41,254 bases of DNA from Bacteroidales bacterium (GCA_017548505.1 JAFYZX010000034.1:1-41254), one strand, 5' to 3'; positions 8,794 through 17,514 are shown, counted from the first letter of the stretch. Notes: generated by a model from the sequence alone, not told the origin. Numbers and translations are program-made.

Positions 8794-9990
8794 TTATACT
8801 TCAATAGCCTTAACAAAGTTTGCGGCAAATTCCTCCAGAGAAGGATTTACCTTTTCAGCAGTCGGTGCTCCAAATGCCTCGACACTCGGGGCGACAACCT
8901 CCAGCTTGGCCTCCTCAGCGAATTTTGCCAAAGCCTTTGCGCCGGCTCCGTTCCATCCGCTGGTTCCGAAGATTCCCATCTTCTTCCCCTTAGGGGACAT
9001 TATCCTGATTTCATTGCAAAGATGCTCCATCATCGGGTGCATGAAGGTGTTGTAGGCGCAGGTTCCGAGTATGAAGCCGTTGTAGCGCATTATGTCGCTG
9101 AGGATATAAGATACATTTGTGCGGGAAACGTCGTATGTGCGTATGTTCTTGATTCCCAGCGTAGAGAGTTTTGCTCCAATCTGGTCTGCCAGGGATGCGG
9201 TGTTGCCGTACATCGAGGCGTAGGCTATCACCACGCCCTTCTCTGACTTTGAAGCTGCCCAGTCTGCATAAAGGCCTATGACCTTTGCCGGATTCTCCTT
9301 CCATACTACTCCGTGAGACGGGGCGATCATCTTTGCAGGAACATCTGCAAGCTTGGTTATAGCTCTGGTAACCATCTGGTTGTACTTGGCAACTATATTG
9401 GAGTAGTAGCGTCTCATTTCCGGAAGGAACATCTCGTCCATATTGTAGTCCGAGTCAAAGATTCCGCCGTCCAGGCTGCCGTATCCGCCGAAGGCGTCGC
9501 AGCTGAAAAGCACTCCGTCTGCAAGGTCCAGGGTAACCATGGTCTCAGGCCAGTGAACCCAAGGGATGAAGGCGAACTTGAGGGACGTGCTCCCAATTTC
9601 AAGTTCCTGACCGTCTGCAACCTGCATGAAAGATTCCTGCGGTATGCCATAGTATTTCTGCATCAGCTCGAAGGTCTTTGCGTTGCCGATAATCTTGAGG
9701 TCCGGATAATATGCAAGAACGCTGCGGATCATTCCGGAATGGTCAGGCTCCATGTGGTTAACAACCAGATAGTCCAGCTTTCCGCCTTCAAGCAGGGCTT
9801 CGATCTTGCAGAGGAAATCTCCGTCAGACCCGTATTCAACGGTGTCTATCAGCACATTCTTTTGGTCCTTGATAAGATAGGAGTTGTATGATACTCCGTA
9901 AGGAATCGGCCAGTTGTTCTCGAAGAGAGCTGTGCGGCGGTCATTTACGCCTATGTAGCTTATCCTTTCAGTTACTTTTGCAATTCTCAT
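8794..9990 (-). CDS. Flavodiiron protein (A-type flavoprotein, O2/NO reductase)
   Basis: A 398-residue cytoplasmic enzyme that reduces O2 to water and/or NO to N2O. The N-terminal metallo-beta-lactamase-like domain holds the diiron site: His79, Glu81, Asp83 and His84 in HMEPDH, His146 in PWVHWP, Asp165 in SCDAFG and His226 in PSHG; I counted these and they coincide with the positions known for the Desulfovibrio enzyme. The C-terminal flavodoxin domain begins near residue 254 with YASMYGNTASLAD, the FMN phosphate loop, and has FGTSGWNGAGAK. No rubredoxin or flavin reductase domain is fused, so an external electron donor is needed. Twelve bases follow ligA and six precede hydG. The gene is often called fprA or roo; I leave the symbol open. 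Confidence 0.95.
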   Translation of the reverse strand: MRIAKVTERISYIGVNDRRTALFENNWPIPYGVSYNSYLIKDQKNVLIDTVEYGSDGDFLCKIEALLEGGKLDYLVVNHMEPDHSGMIRSVLAYYPDLKIIGNAKTFELMQKYYGIPQESFMQVADGQELEIGSTSLKFAFIPWVHWPETMVTLDLADGVLFSCDAFGGYGSLDGGIFDSDYNMDEMFLPEMRRYYSNIVAKYNQMVTRAITKLADVPAKMIAPSHGVVWKENPAKVIGLYADWAASKSEKGVVIAYASMYGNTASLADQIGAKLSTLGIKNIRTYDVSRTNVSYILSDIMRYNGFILGTCAYNTFMHPMMEHLCNEIRIMSPKGKKMGIFGTSGWNGAGAKALAKFAEEAKLEVVAPSVEAFGAPTAEKVNPSLEEFAANFVKAIEV

Positions 9991-10002
9991 ATAATTAGTT
10001 AT

Positions 10003-12048
10003 TTAAAACAATGTGTCCATATCTTTTTCCTTTTCTTCTCCCGGTGCGGCAATCTTGTAGAATTCTTCCTCGGAGATGATAGGGATTCCCAGCTTGCGGG
10101 CTTTCTCCAATTTGGAGGCTCCGGCTTTGCTTCCGGCCAGAAGGTATGTGGTTGAGGCTGTTACGCTGCTTCCTACCTTACCGCTATGGGCCTCTATGTA
10201 ATATTTCATTGTTTCTCTCGGGATGGAATAGTTGCCGGTAATCATTATGGTCATTCCCTTCAGTGTGTCCGATACCGGGGCCTGTTCCTCCAGGCTGAAC
10301 TTAAGCCCGGCTTTCTTGAGCTCTTCAACTGTCTTAAGATGCCTTGGCTCTTCAAACCAACTTCTTATGGAATCCACGATTATCCCGCCTATGTCTTCCA
10401 CCTCCAGAAGTTCTTCCCTTGAAGCCGCCGCCAGGGCGTCAATATTCTTGAAACGGGAAGCCAGAGTCTTGGCTGTTGTCTCGCCGATATTCCTGATTCC
10501 CAGAGCATACAGAACTCTGTGAAACGGTACGGACTTGGATTTTTCCAGTGAGGCGCGGAAGTTCTCCACGCTCTTTCCCTTCCATTTGTCAAGGCTCAGG
10601 AGCTGGAGGTCATCCAGAGAGTAAAGGTCCTGAAGTTCACGCACATATTCCCTCTCGCACAGCTGGTGCACTGCAACTTCTCCGATATTGATATCCATTG
10701 CCTTGCGGGATGCGAAGTGGAGGAATTTACCCTCAATCTGAGGAGGGCAGAAGTCTGAATTCGGGCAGAAGAACTTGGATTGCTCCGGATCTCTGACAAG
10801 CGATGCGCCGCAGGCAGGGCAAACCTTAGGGAATACTTCCGGAGCGCTGCCTGGATTTCTCTTCGAGAGTTCCACTCTGGTAATCTTAGGGATGATTTCC
10901 CCGCCCTTTTCCACATATACGCTGTCTCCCACGCGGATATCCAGAATCTCCATCTGGTCCGCATTGTGGAGGGTGGCACGCTTAACTGTAGTGCCGCTTA
11001 GCTGTACCGGGGTAAGGTTGGCCACAGGGGTTACGGCTCCGGTTCTTCCAACCTGATAATCTATGGATTCTATTTTTGTCAGGGCTTCCTCAGGCTTGAA
11101 CTTATAGGCTACTGCCCATTTAGGAGTCTTGGCCGTAAAGCCCAGAGCTGTCTGAACGGCGTACTGGTCCACCTTAACAACCACTCCGTCAGTAGGGTAA
11201 GGCAGGGAATGGCGCCTGTTATCCCATTCTTTAATGTATTCTATAACTTCTTCTATGCCAGAACATCTCCTTGAAAGGGAGGAAATAGGAAGCCCCCAGC
11301 TTGCGGCATCCTCCAGAGATTTGCTGTGCAGGGAATTTTCGTATCCCGGTGCAATCAGATGATAGAGCACACAGTCCAGTCCTCTTTCAGATACGGCCTT
11401 GCTGGAAAGCATTTTCAGGGAACCGGCCGCGGCGTTTCTCGGATTGGCGAACAGCGGTTCTTCGTCCAGTTCTCTCTGGATATTCAGTTTGTCGAAGGAG
11501 GCAAACGGCATATAGACCTCTCCCCGGATTTCAAACTCTCTCGGATAGTTGCTTCCTTCCTTGAGTTGCAGAGGCACGGACTTGATTGTCTTGATGTTGC
11601 GGGTAACATCATCTCCTACGCTTCCGTCTCCGCGGGTCAGGGCCCTTACCAGAATTCCGCCCCTGTAAAGCAGATTAATGCCCGTACCGTCGAACTTAAG
11701 CTCGCAATTGTAGGTGAATGGAGAATCCGTGCCCTTCCTTACCCTGGCGTCAAAATCGCGGAGCTCCTCGATGCTGTAAGTGTTTGCAAGAGAGAGCATA
11801 GGATGCTTGTGGGCATATTGGGAGAAAGGAGCGTTTTCCGTTTCAAGGTCGCTTCCCACCTTGGCGGTAGGGGAATCGGGGCTCTTGAACTCCGGATACA
11901 GCTCTTCCAACTGAATAAGTTCCTTGAGCAGGAGATCGAACTCGTAATCCGAAATGGTCGGGGAGTTCTCCAGATAATAATGCCTGTTGTGGGCATTTAT
12001 CTCCTCTGTCAGGGCGTCTATCCTCCGTTTTGCTTCGTTTTTGTCCAT
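10003..12048 (-). CDS. ligA: NAD+-dependent DNA ligase LigA
   Basis: Seals nicks during DNA replication and repair. The 681-residue length and domain order are normal: domain Ia (HYYLENSPTISDYEFD), the adenylation domain with the nucleophilic lysine in CELKFDG (about residue 118), an OB fold, the four-cysteine zinc finger (CPACGA then FFCPNSDFCPP), helix-hairpin-helix repeats (LYALGIRNIGETTAKTLA), and a C-terminal BRCT domain (LKGMTIMITGNYSIPRE). It is the first gene of the seven-gene minus-strand run; a candidate -7 element lies about 20 bases upstream at 12068-12075. Confidence 0.97.
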   Translation of the reverse strand: MDKNEAKRRIDALTEEINAHNRHYYLENSPTISDYEFDLLLKELIQLEELYPEFKSPDSPTAKVGSDLETENAPFSQYAHKHPMLSLANTYSIEELRDFDARVRKGTDSPFTYNCELKFDGTGINLLYRGGILVRALTRGDGSVGDDVTRNIKTIKSVPLQLKEGSNYPREFEIRGEVYMPFASFDKLNIQRELDEEPLFANPRNAAAGSLKMLSSKAVSERGLDCVLYHLIAPGYENSLHSKSLEDAASWGLPISSLSRRCSGIEEVIEYIKEWDNRRHSLPYPTDGVVVKVDQYAVQTALGFTAKTPKWAVAYKFKPEEALTKIESIDYQVGRTGAVTPVANLTPVQLSGTTVKRATLHNADQMEILDIRVGDSVYVEKGGEIIPKITRVELSKRNPGSAPEVFPKVCPACGASLVRDPEQSKFFCPNSDFCPPQIEGKFLHFASRKAMDINIGEVAVHQLCEREYVRELQDLYSLDDLQLLSLDKWKGKSVENFRASLEKSKSVPFHRVLYALGIRNIGETTAKTLASRFKNIDALAAASREELLEVEDIGGIIVDSIRSWFEEPRHLKTVEELKKAGLKFSLEEQAPVSDTLKGMTIMITGNYSIPRETMKYYIEAHSGKVGSSVTASTTYLLAGSKAGASKLEKARKLGIPIISEEEFYKIAAPGEEKEKDMDTLF

Positions 12049-12067
12049 ACAAACACTTACAATCTGC

Positions 12068-12075
12068 CAAATTTA
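12068..12075 (-). promoter_or_regulatory. Candidate -7 element for the ligA operon
   Basis: Read on the minus strand this is TAAATTTG, a match to the Bacteroidota -7 consensus TAnnTTTG, 20 bases before the ligA start. No clear -33 TTTG is found at the usual spacing, only a T-rich stretch, so confidence is moderate. Confidence 0.5.
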
Positions 12076-12097
12076 GCGATTATTTTAATAAAAATGG

Positions 12098-12105
12098 TAC
12101 ATTTG
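12098..12105 (+). promoter_or_regulatory. Candidate -7 element for pfp
   Basis: TACATTTG matches TAnnTTTG and lies 24 bases before the pfp ATG. It is back-to-back with the ligA -7 element in the 81-base divergent spacer. The -33 region is only T/A-rich, without TTTG. Confidence 0.5.
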
Positions 12106-12129
12106 CCCCCGATTTAGAGTCATCGAATT

Positions 12130-13362
12130 ATGCAAAAATCTATCGTAATCCTGACAGGCGGCGGTCCCGCCCCGGGAATGAATACTGTTGTAGGCAGTAT
12201 AACAAAAACTTTCTTAAGCAACGGATACCGTGTTCTGGGCCTTCACGGAGGTTACAAAGGCCTTTTCTCCGAGAATCCGAATTATGTGGAGCTTGATTTC
12301 TTCAAGGCGGACGATATCTTCAATCGCGGAGGATCCTTCCTCGTGATGAGCCGCTTCAAGCCGACACAGGAGGATTTTGACAAGAACTTCAACCTGAAAT
12401 TCTTCCAGGACAACAACATAGAACTGCTGGTCACCATCGGTGGAGACGATACCGCTTCTACTGCAAACCGCATTGCCAAGTTCCTGAAGGCAAAGAATTT
12501 CCCTATAAGCAACATTCACGTTCCAAAGACCATAGACAACGACCTTCCTCTGCCTCAGAACATCCCTACGTTCGGATACCAGAGCGCAAAGGGAGAGGGC
12601 TCCAGGATTGCCGCTACCGTTTACGAGGATGCGCGCACCAGTCACAACTGGTTTGTGATTTCCGCTATGGGACGCAGCGCAGGACACCTTGCCCTGGCTA
12701 TCGGCTACACCAACCATTTCCCTATGATCGTGATTCCGGAGATGTTCAACAAGAGCGACATTTCAGTGGAGAAGATTCTCAACATGGCAGTTTCCGCCAT
12801 TATCAAGAGAAAGATACTGGGAATCGACTACGGCGCGATTATCATTTCCGAGGGCGTTTTCGAGGGCTTCTCTCCGGAGGAACTCAAGAACTACGGTGTA
12901 AGGTTCTCATACGACGAGCACGGACATCCGGAACTTGGCAAGATTTCCAAAGCCCAGATGTTCAACGATATACTTGACGTGAAGCTCAACCAGCTGGGCC
13001 TGAAGGTGAAGATACGTCCTGTGGAGATCGGATACGAGATCCGCTGCATCACCCCTCACGCTTACGACCTGGTTTACTGTACCGAGCTGGGTATGGGAGT
13101 TTACAAGCTCTTCAAGCAGGGCATAACCGGATGTATGGTTTACCTGGATTTGAACGGAAATATCAAGAGCCTGTACCTGAAGGATATGCAGGATCCAACA
13201 ACCGGAAAGATTCCTCCAAGAGGAGTGAATATCCACCAGGACAAGGTGAACATGATTTTCGAGTACATAATGCACTACATCACGCCTGCAGACTATGAGG
13301 CGGCCAAAAAGTACGTTCCGGATCCCCAGACTTACGACTTCAAGAAAATCTTGAACTGGTAG
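12130..13362 (+). CDS. pfp: 6-phosphofructokinase, probably pyrophosphate-dependent
   Basis: Phosphorylates fructose 6-phosphate in glycolysis. The 410-residue protein begins with the P-loop-like GGGPAPGMN and has GGDDT at residues 104-108 and PKTIDND further on. In this family Asp in the second position of GGD-D, rather than Gly as in GGDGS, together with the Lys of PKTIDND, is the signature of PPi as phosphoryl donor, so the reversible PPi enzyme is favoured. MGRSAGHLA is the usual substrate-binding segment. It is transcribed alone, divergent from ligA, and ends 12 bases before a convergent tRNA gene. Biochemical donor preference is inferred from two residues. Confidence 0.9.
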   Translation: MQKSIVILTGGGPAPGMNTVVGSITKTFLSNGYRVLGLHGGYKGLFSENPNYVELDFFKADDIFNRGGSFLVMSRFKPTQEDFDKNFNLKFFQDNNIELLVTIGGDDTASTANRIAKFLKAKNFPISNIHVPKTIDNDLPLPQNIPTFGYQSAKGEGSRIAATVYEDARTSHNWFVISAMGRSAGHLALAIGYTNHFPMIVIPEMFNKSDISVEKILNMAVSAIIKRKILGIDYGAIIISEGVFEGFSPEELKNYGVRFSYDEHGHPELGKISKAQMFNDILDVKLNQLGLKVKIRPVEIGYEIRCITPHAYDLVYCTELGMGVYKLFKQGITGCMVYLDLNGNIKSLYLKDMQDPTTGKIPPRGVNIHQDKVNMIFEYIMHYITPADYEAAKKYVPDPQTYDFKKILNW

Positions 13363-13374
13363 AAAAAAAGAAGA

Positions 13375-13446
13375 GCCATCTTGGAGGTTCGAACTCCAGA
13401 CCTACGCGTTACGAATGCGTTGCTCTACCTGCTGAGCTAAGATGGC
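13375..13446 (-). tRNA. tRNA-Thr (anticodon CGT)
   Basis: The minus strand folds into a full cloverleaf of 72 bases: 7-bp acceptor stem GCCATCT/AGATGGC, D arm GCTC/GAGC, anticodon loop TTCGTAA giving anticodon CGT (reads ACG, Thr), variable loop AGGTC, and T arm TGGAG/CTCCA around TTCGAAC. The closing pair of the anticodon stem is an A-C mismatch (positions 31-39). CCA is not encoded and the discriminator is T. A -7 element lies at 13459-13466 and a T-run follows at 13369-13362. Confidence 0.95.
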
Positions 13447-13458
13447 TTGTTGCGGGTG

Positions 13459-13466
13459 CAAAAGTA
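13459..13466 (-). promoter_or_regulatory. Candidate -7 element for tRNA-Thr
   Basis: On the minus strand this reads TACTTTTG, matching TAnnTTTG, 12 bases before the mature tRNA 5' end, a suitable distance for a start point at or just before the tRNA. No clear -33 element is seen. It overlaps the leader of the divergent MATE gene. Confidence 0.55.
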
Positions 13467-13477
13467 ATAAAAATTTT

Positions 13478-14839
13478 ATGGCTGTAGTAATCCCTACCGA
13501 ACTTGGAACCGAGAAAATCTCCAAGCTGCTGAGGCAATATGCTGTGCCGGCGATAATTGCGATGACTGCATCGTCGCTCTACAACATGTGCGACAGCATT
13601 TTCATCGGTCAGGGAGTAGGATCCCTTGCACTCGCCGGACTGGCTCTGACGTTCCCTATAATGAACCTCAGCGCCGCAGTTGGAACACTTGTGGGAGTTG
13701 GTGCAGCCACCCTTATCAGCGTGCTGCTAGGGCAGAAAAACTACGATACTGCCAACAAGGTTCTAGGCAACTCGATAGTACTGAACATTATCACCGGCGT
13801 TATCTTTGCCGCCCTGGTAATCGCTTTCCTGGATCCTATCCTGTATTTCTTCGGCGCCAGCGAGAACACCATATCCTACGCCAGGGAATATATGTTCATC
13901 ATCCTTCTTGGAAACGTGGTAACTCATCTTTATTTCGGCCTCAACGCCGTTGTAAGGGTTATGGGACTCCCAAAGAAGGCAATGGGAGCCACTATTTTCA
14001 CCGTCGCGATAAACTTTGTCCTGGACTACGTTTTCATCTTCGTTTTCAAGTGGGGAATCAGGGGAGCGGCCATTGCAACCGTGCTTTCACAGTTTCTGGC
14101 GATGATTTACGTGTTCAGCCTGGTCTCCGACAAAAGCCGCGTGATTCATCTGCAGAGAGGAATCTATCGCCTGAAGAAGAAAATCATTTCCCAGACTTTC
14201 TCCATAGGAATGGCTCCTTTCCTGATGAATGCCTGTGCCTGCATCATAGTGATAGTGATAAACAAGCAACTGTACAAATACGGCGGGGATATGGCCATCG
14301 GAGCATACGGAATCCAGAACCGCCTGGCATTCATAGCCGTAATGATTGTGATGGGTATTAACCAGGGAATGCAGCCGATTGCAGGATACAACTATGGTGC
14401 ACAGAAGCACGACAGGGTTTCACGCGTTCTGAAAATTTCTATCATCTGGGCTACTGTGGTGACCACGCTGTTCTTCATCGTTGCAGAACTGTTCCCGAGG
14501 CAGCTTGCTGAGATATTCACTGATGACGAGGAGCTTCTGGCCCATACTACAAGGGGCATGAGAATCAACTTTGTGGCCTTTGCCATAATAGGTTTCCAGA
14601 TGGTGACCACCAACTTCTTCCAGAGCATAGGAAAGGCCAAGAAAGCTATCTTTCTGAGTCTCAGCCGACAGGCTATATGCCTTCTGCCTCTGCTTCTGGT
14701 GCTTCCGCCAATACTTGGCGTGGACGGAGTATGGTGGAGTCTTCCGATTTCGGATCTTATCGCCAGCATACTTACATTGTGGCTGCTTCTGAAGCAGAGG
14801 AACGAATTCCGCAGAAACATCAATCTTAACGCTTCATAG
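13478..14839 (+). CDS. MATE family multidrug/sodium antiporter
   Basis: A 453-residue inner-membrane exporter with about twelve hydrophobic segments in two related halves. TELGTEKISKLLRQYAVPAIIAM at the N-terminus (given here in full as the start-defining segment is TELGTEKISKLL) and SLYNMCDSIFIGQGVG are typical of the NorM/MepA-like branch. I place the start at ATG 13478 and not at the in-frame ATG 13442: the earlier start would lie inside the antisense tRNA gene and add a Cys/Lys-rich 12-residue tail (CCGCKSNK) unlike the family. The cytidylate-kinase-like gene follows directly with its ATG at the base after the stop codon, so the two are co-transcribed. Substrate cannot be told. Confidence 0.9.
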   Translation: MAVVIPTELGTEKISKLLRQYAVPAIIAMTASSLYNMCDSIFIGQGVGSLALAGLALTFPIMNLSAAVGTLVGVGAATLISVLLGQKNYDTANKVLGNSIVLNIITGVIFAALVIAFLDPILYFFGASENTISYAREYMFIILLGNVVTHLYFGLNAVVRVMGLPKKAMGATIFTVAINFVLDYVFIFVFKWGIRGAAIATVLSQFLAMIYVFSLVSDKSRVIHLQRGIYRLKKKIISQTFSIGMAPFLMNACACIIVIVINKQLYKYGGDMAIGAYGIQNRLAFIAVMIVMGINQGMQPIAGYNYGAQKHDRVSRVLKISIIWATVVTTLFFIVAELFPRQLAEIFTDDEELLAHTTRGMRINFVAFAIIGFQMVTTNFFQSIGKAKKAIFLSLSRQAICLLPLLLVLPPILGVDGVWWSLPISDLIASILTLWLLLKQRNEFRRNINLNAS

Positions 14840-15481
14840 ATGGAAAAGAGTATTCACATAAACATTGGAAGACAGATAGGGGCCGGCGGTCTTGACGTTG
14901 CCAGGGAACTCGGCAAGCGTTTCGGCATCAAGGTTTACGACAAGGAACTCCTGACTTTGGCTGCAAAGGAAAGCGGCCTGGACCATTCCGTATTTGCCAG
15001 GGAGGACGAGAAGGACAACCTTTCCCTTAACACGGGTTTCAGCCTTTCCTCTTTTACCGAAGTTATTACAAACGCTTTCAAGCCAAGCGTTTACAATAGC
15101 AATACAATATTCACCATCCAGAGCGAAGTAATCCGTAAACTGGCCTCTGAGGGCTCAACGATATTTGTCGGAAGATGTGCGGATTATATTCTGAGGGATG
15201 TTCCGGGATGCTTAAACGTTTTCATAACAGCCTCTATGCCGGACCGTATCAACAGGGTGCGCACTGTAAACAAATACGGGGATTCCGTAGGTATTTCCGA
15301 TGAAAAACTTGCGGATCTTCTCCAGAAAGGGGACCGAAAGAGAGCTTCATACTACGGAGACTACTCCTTCAAGACATGGGGAGCCGCTGAAAGCTATGAT
15401 ATGTGCTTGAATTCCAGTCTTCTGGGAATAGATGGCTGCGCAGACCTCATCGAAGAGACGATAAAGCGTCGTCTGCTTTAA
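14840..15481 (+). CDS. Cytidylate kinase-like family protein
   Basis: A 213-residue P-loop protein of the cytidylate-kinase-like family: the N-terminal NIGRQIGAGGLDVARELGKR is a glycine-rich nucleotide-binding loop followed by VYDKELLTLAAKESGL, and the middle has STIFVGRCADYILRD, the usual nucleotide-binding strand of the group. It is a paralogue of Cmk rather than Cmk itself, and its true substrate is unknown. It abuts the MATE gene stop, so probably shares its transcript. Its last 35 bases overlap the convergent HAD hydrolase gene; both frames look genuine, because each protein keeps a normal C-terminus. Confidence 0.85.
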   Translation: MEKSIHINIGRQIGAGGLDVARELGKRFGIKVYDKELLTLAAKESGLDHSVFAREDEKDNLSLNTGFSLSSFTEVITNAFKPSVYNSNTIFTIQSEVIRKLASEGSTIFVGRCADYILRDVPGCLNVFITASMPDRINRVRTVNKYGDSVGISDEKLADLLQKGDRKRASYYGDYSFKTWGAAESYDMCLNSSLLGIDGCADLIEETIKRRLL

Positions 15482-16283
15482 TCTTCCTGATAAGCTTTGT
15501 GACTATTTCCTCAACGAGGCTTCCCTTGCTGTAGTCAGCTGGGCAGGTGAAGCTTACCCTGTGCTGCTCGAACAGCCTCTGCGCCACCTCCTTGGAGGCG
15601 GGAGAAGAGTTGTATACGGCAATGGAGGTTCCCCCCAGCTGGCGGGTGAGCTTCATGCAAGGAACGTCCGTTTCCCCGTCGCCGAAATAAATCATATTGG
15701 AGAAAGATACCCTCTTTTCCTCTTCCGGCACGGAAGAGTTGATCTTTTCGCTGTCGTGAATATTGAGGATTCCCTTGTTTATCTTGAAGAGGAACTGGGT
15801 CTTGTTTGTGTAGTTAACGGCTGAAGCCGGCCAGATTGCGCATCCGTCCTTGCCATAATAGAAGGAACTCGCAAAGATTGCCTTGAATTCCCTGGCGATG
15901 CTGGTGCCCTGCATAATCTCCAGAAGACCGGAGGAATTAATGTAATGCTCAACGATTACGCCCTCTCTCCTGCCAATCTCCTTTATCCTTGAAAACCAGG
16001 TTTCAACGCCTTTGAAATAGGTAATGTCCCTGCCGAATGAACGCAGGCGGTTTCTTGTCAGTCGGATGCCTTTGCGCCGCGCTTCCTCCAGCATCAGCAG
16101 CATGTAGATCAGCACTCCGTCCGCATCCTGCTTCTGGGACATTACGTGTGTTTCTCCCCAGAACTCGTCCTTGCTTCTGCCCACGGCGTTAATAAAGGAA
16201 TATTCCTGCATGTTGCCCGGGGCAAGTGTCCCGTCAAAGTCGTATATAAGAGCCACTATCGGCTTCTCTTTCTTCTTGTTCAT
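15447..16283 (-). CDS. HAD-superfamily hydrolase
   Basis: A 278-residue haloacid-dehalogenase-fold phosphatase. Motif I is YDFDGTLAPG (nucleophile Asp and general acid Asp, residues about 14-23), motif II is the Ser in YINSSG, and motif IV is YFGDGETDVPCM with the metal-binding Asp pair. The helical segment SFINAVGRSKDEFWGE behind motif I is a cap domain. Substrate is unknown. It begins 11 bases after the WYL regulator gene stops, so it is likely co-transcribed from the promoter at 17461-17491, and it overlaps the convergent cytidylate-kinase-like gene by 35 bases at its 3' end. Confidence 0.85.
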   Translation of the reverse strand: MNKKKEKPIVALIYDFDGTLAPGNMQEYSFINAVGRSKDEFWGETHVMSQKQDADGVLIYMLLMLEEARRKGIRLTRNRLRSFGRDITYFKGVETWFSRIKEIGRREGVIVEHYINSSGLLEIMQGTSIAREFKAIFASSFYYGKDGCAIWPASAVNYTNKTQFLFKINKGILNIHDSEKINSSVPEEEKRVSFSNMIYFGDGETDVPCMKLTRQLGGTSIAVYNSSPASKEVAQRLFEQHRVSFTCPADYSKGSLVEEIVTKLIRKIKADDALSSLR

Positions 16284-16294
16284 GGCAAATCTGT

Positions 16295-17419
16295 CTATCC
16301 GAAAAGGGATGAGAAAAGGTCTTCCTCCGGTTTATCCTGCTGTTTTTTCTTTTTCTTTGTTTCCTTCTCCTTCCTGGCCTTGACTTCAGCTGCAGGCATA
16401 GGATTCGGCAGGTCTGAAACCACATTGCGTATGAAGTCATTTATATTGTTTTCCAGATACTTAGGGCTCTGGATGGTAATATATGGATGGTTTTCGTAAA
16501 CCCATCTGAAGAATTCGTCGTTAGGGATGATGCTCAGGCGGAAGGTGCAGCTTCCGTCCTCGTCCTTGAGGGAAAGTTTCTGGGAAGGGTGCAGAGGGTT
16601 CTGGATCAGATACCTTGAAACACATCCATCTGCCTTGAATACAATGTCTTCCTTCTTTTCCGCAGGGCGGCTGATGCCTATAATGTCTGCAAAGTACTCG
16701 TCGGCATTGAACCTGTAGTTTGGCGGGAACGGCAGGATTGCGTATGAATAGCTTGTCACGCAATCTGTCTGCACTGCCTGCACTCCTTCCTTGCCGTCCA
16801 CATATCCCAGACAGAACCACTTGTCCTTCCAGGTGGTCAGATGGAGAGGGTAGAATATTACCTCGCGGGAAAATCCTCTTTCGTCTGTGAAGCTGAGGCT
16901 CAATACTCTGCGATGTATGACAGCATCCTTGATTATGTCCAGGAACGCTCCTCCCGACGGCTTTGCGGCTTTCTGCCTGCGTATCTTCTGGAACGCTCCG
17001 TTAACCTTTACCTCCAGGCATTCCCTGATAAGGTCCACGGCTCCTTCCAGAGACTCCATTCCAGCCATCCTGGAATATCTTTCCAGTGTTTCGGCTATCT
17101 CTGAAAGAGGGGTCAGGGTTGTTTGCTTGACATTTGCATTGCCGATGGAATAATCCGGATCTGAATACTTGTAGTATTTCTGCTCATAGACCACGATAGG
17201 GGCGTTATAGCCCTTTTTCTTGTCCCTCATCATCTGAAGGTCAAGCTGTACGGTTCTGGTGGACACCGCGAAATTATCCTTGAGCTTGCCTTTGCTGTTC
17301 TCCTTTATCGCTCTGGTACAGGCGGCAATAAGATCCTGGAGAGAATACTTGTGAGCGGTATCTCTCAGGCAGGCGTCTATGGTTATGTGCCTCAGAAGTG
17401 CGTTGGAGGTTACAGACAT
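16295..17419 (-). CDS. WYL-domain transcriptional regulator
   Basis: A 374-residue regulator. The N-terminal part (RHITIDACLRDTAHKYSLQDLIAACTRAI, here shortened to RHITIDACLRD and YSLQDLIAAC) is a winged-helix-like DNA-binding region. The middle and C-terminal parts carry a WYL domain (RRVLSLSFTDERG, FYPLHLTTWKDKWFCLGYV) followed by the usual WYL C-terminal extension. WYL domains sense nucleotide-like or nucleic acid ligands and often control defence or DNA-damage genes, though no such gene is next to it. The very C-terminus is a lysine-rich tail (KARKEKETKKKKKQQDK). It heads a two-gene unit with the HAD hydrolase. Two palindromes sharing the half-site TTTGC/GCAAA lie in its promoter and leader, suggesting autoregulation. 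Confidence 0.85.
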   Translation of the reverse strand: MSVTSNALLRHITIDACLRDTAHKYSLQDLIAACTRAIKENSKGKLKDNFAVSTRTVQLDLQMMRDKKKGYNAPIVVYEQKYYKYSDPDYSIGNANVKQTTLTPLSEIAETLERYSRMAGMESLEGAVDLIRECLEVKVNGAFQKIRRQKAAKPSGGAFLDIIKDAVIHRRVLSLSFTDERGFSREVIFYPLHLTTWKDKWFCLGYVDGKEGVQAVQTDCVTSYSYAILPFPPNYRFNADEYFADIIGISRPAEKKEDIVFKADGCVSRYLIQNPLHPSQKLSLKDEDGSCTFRLSIIPNDEFFRWVYENHPYITIQSPKYLENNINDFIRNVVSDLPNPMPAAEVKARKEKETKKKKKQQDKPEEDLFSSLFG

Positions 17420-17433
17420 ATCAAATACTTGAG

Positions 17434-17464
17434 TGCAAATACGTTTGCATCTTCTTTGCGCAAA
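17434..17464 (-). promoter_or_regulatory. Paired palindromes in the WYL regulator leader
   Basis: Two dyads share the half-site TTTGC/GCAAA: TGCAAATACGTTTGCA at 17434-17449 (6-bp arms, 4-base spacer) and TTTGCGCAAA at 17455-17464 (perfect 10-base palindrome overlapping the end of the -7 element). Position over the start point and leader is what an autorepressor site would have; this is inference. Confidence 0.5.
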
Positions 17465-17491
17465 AGTATAAAAAATCTCTAATATTTACAA
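17461..17491 (-). promoter_or_regulatory. Promoter of WYL regulator / HAD operon
   Basis: On the minus strand, TTG at 17491-17489, a 20-base spacer, and TACTTTTG at 17468-17461 match the Bacteroidota -33/-7 promoter. It lies in the 95-base gap between the LtaS-like gene stop and the WYL start, so the downstream pair has its own promoter; no terminator is visible after the LtaS-like gene. Confidence 0.65.
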
Positions 17492-17514
17492 CTTTACACC
17501 AGAAATACGCAATT

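Noticed and set aside
13442-13477. ATG 13442 as the start of the MATE gene.
   Set aside because: It overlaps the antisense tRNA-Thr gene and adds a Cys-rich extension not typical of the family.
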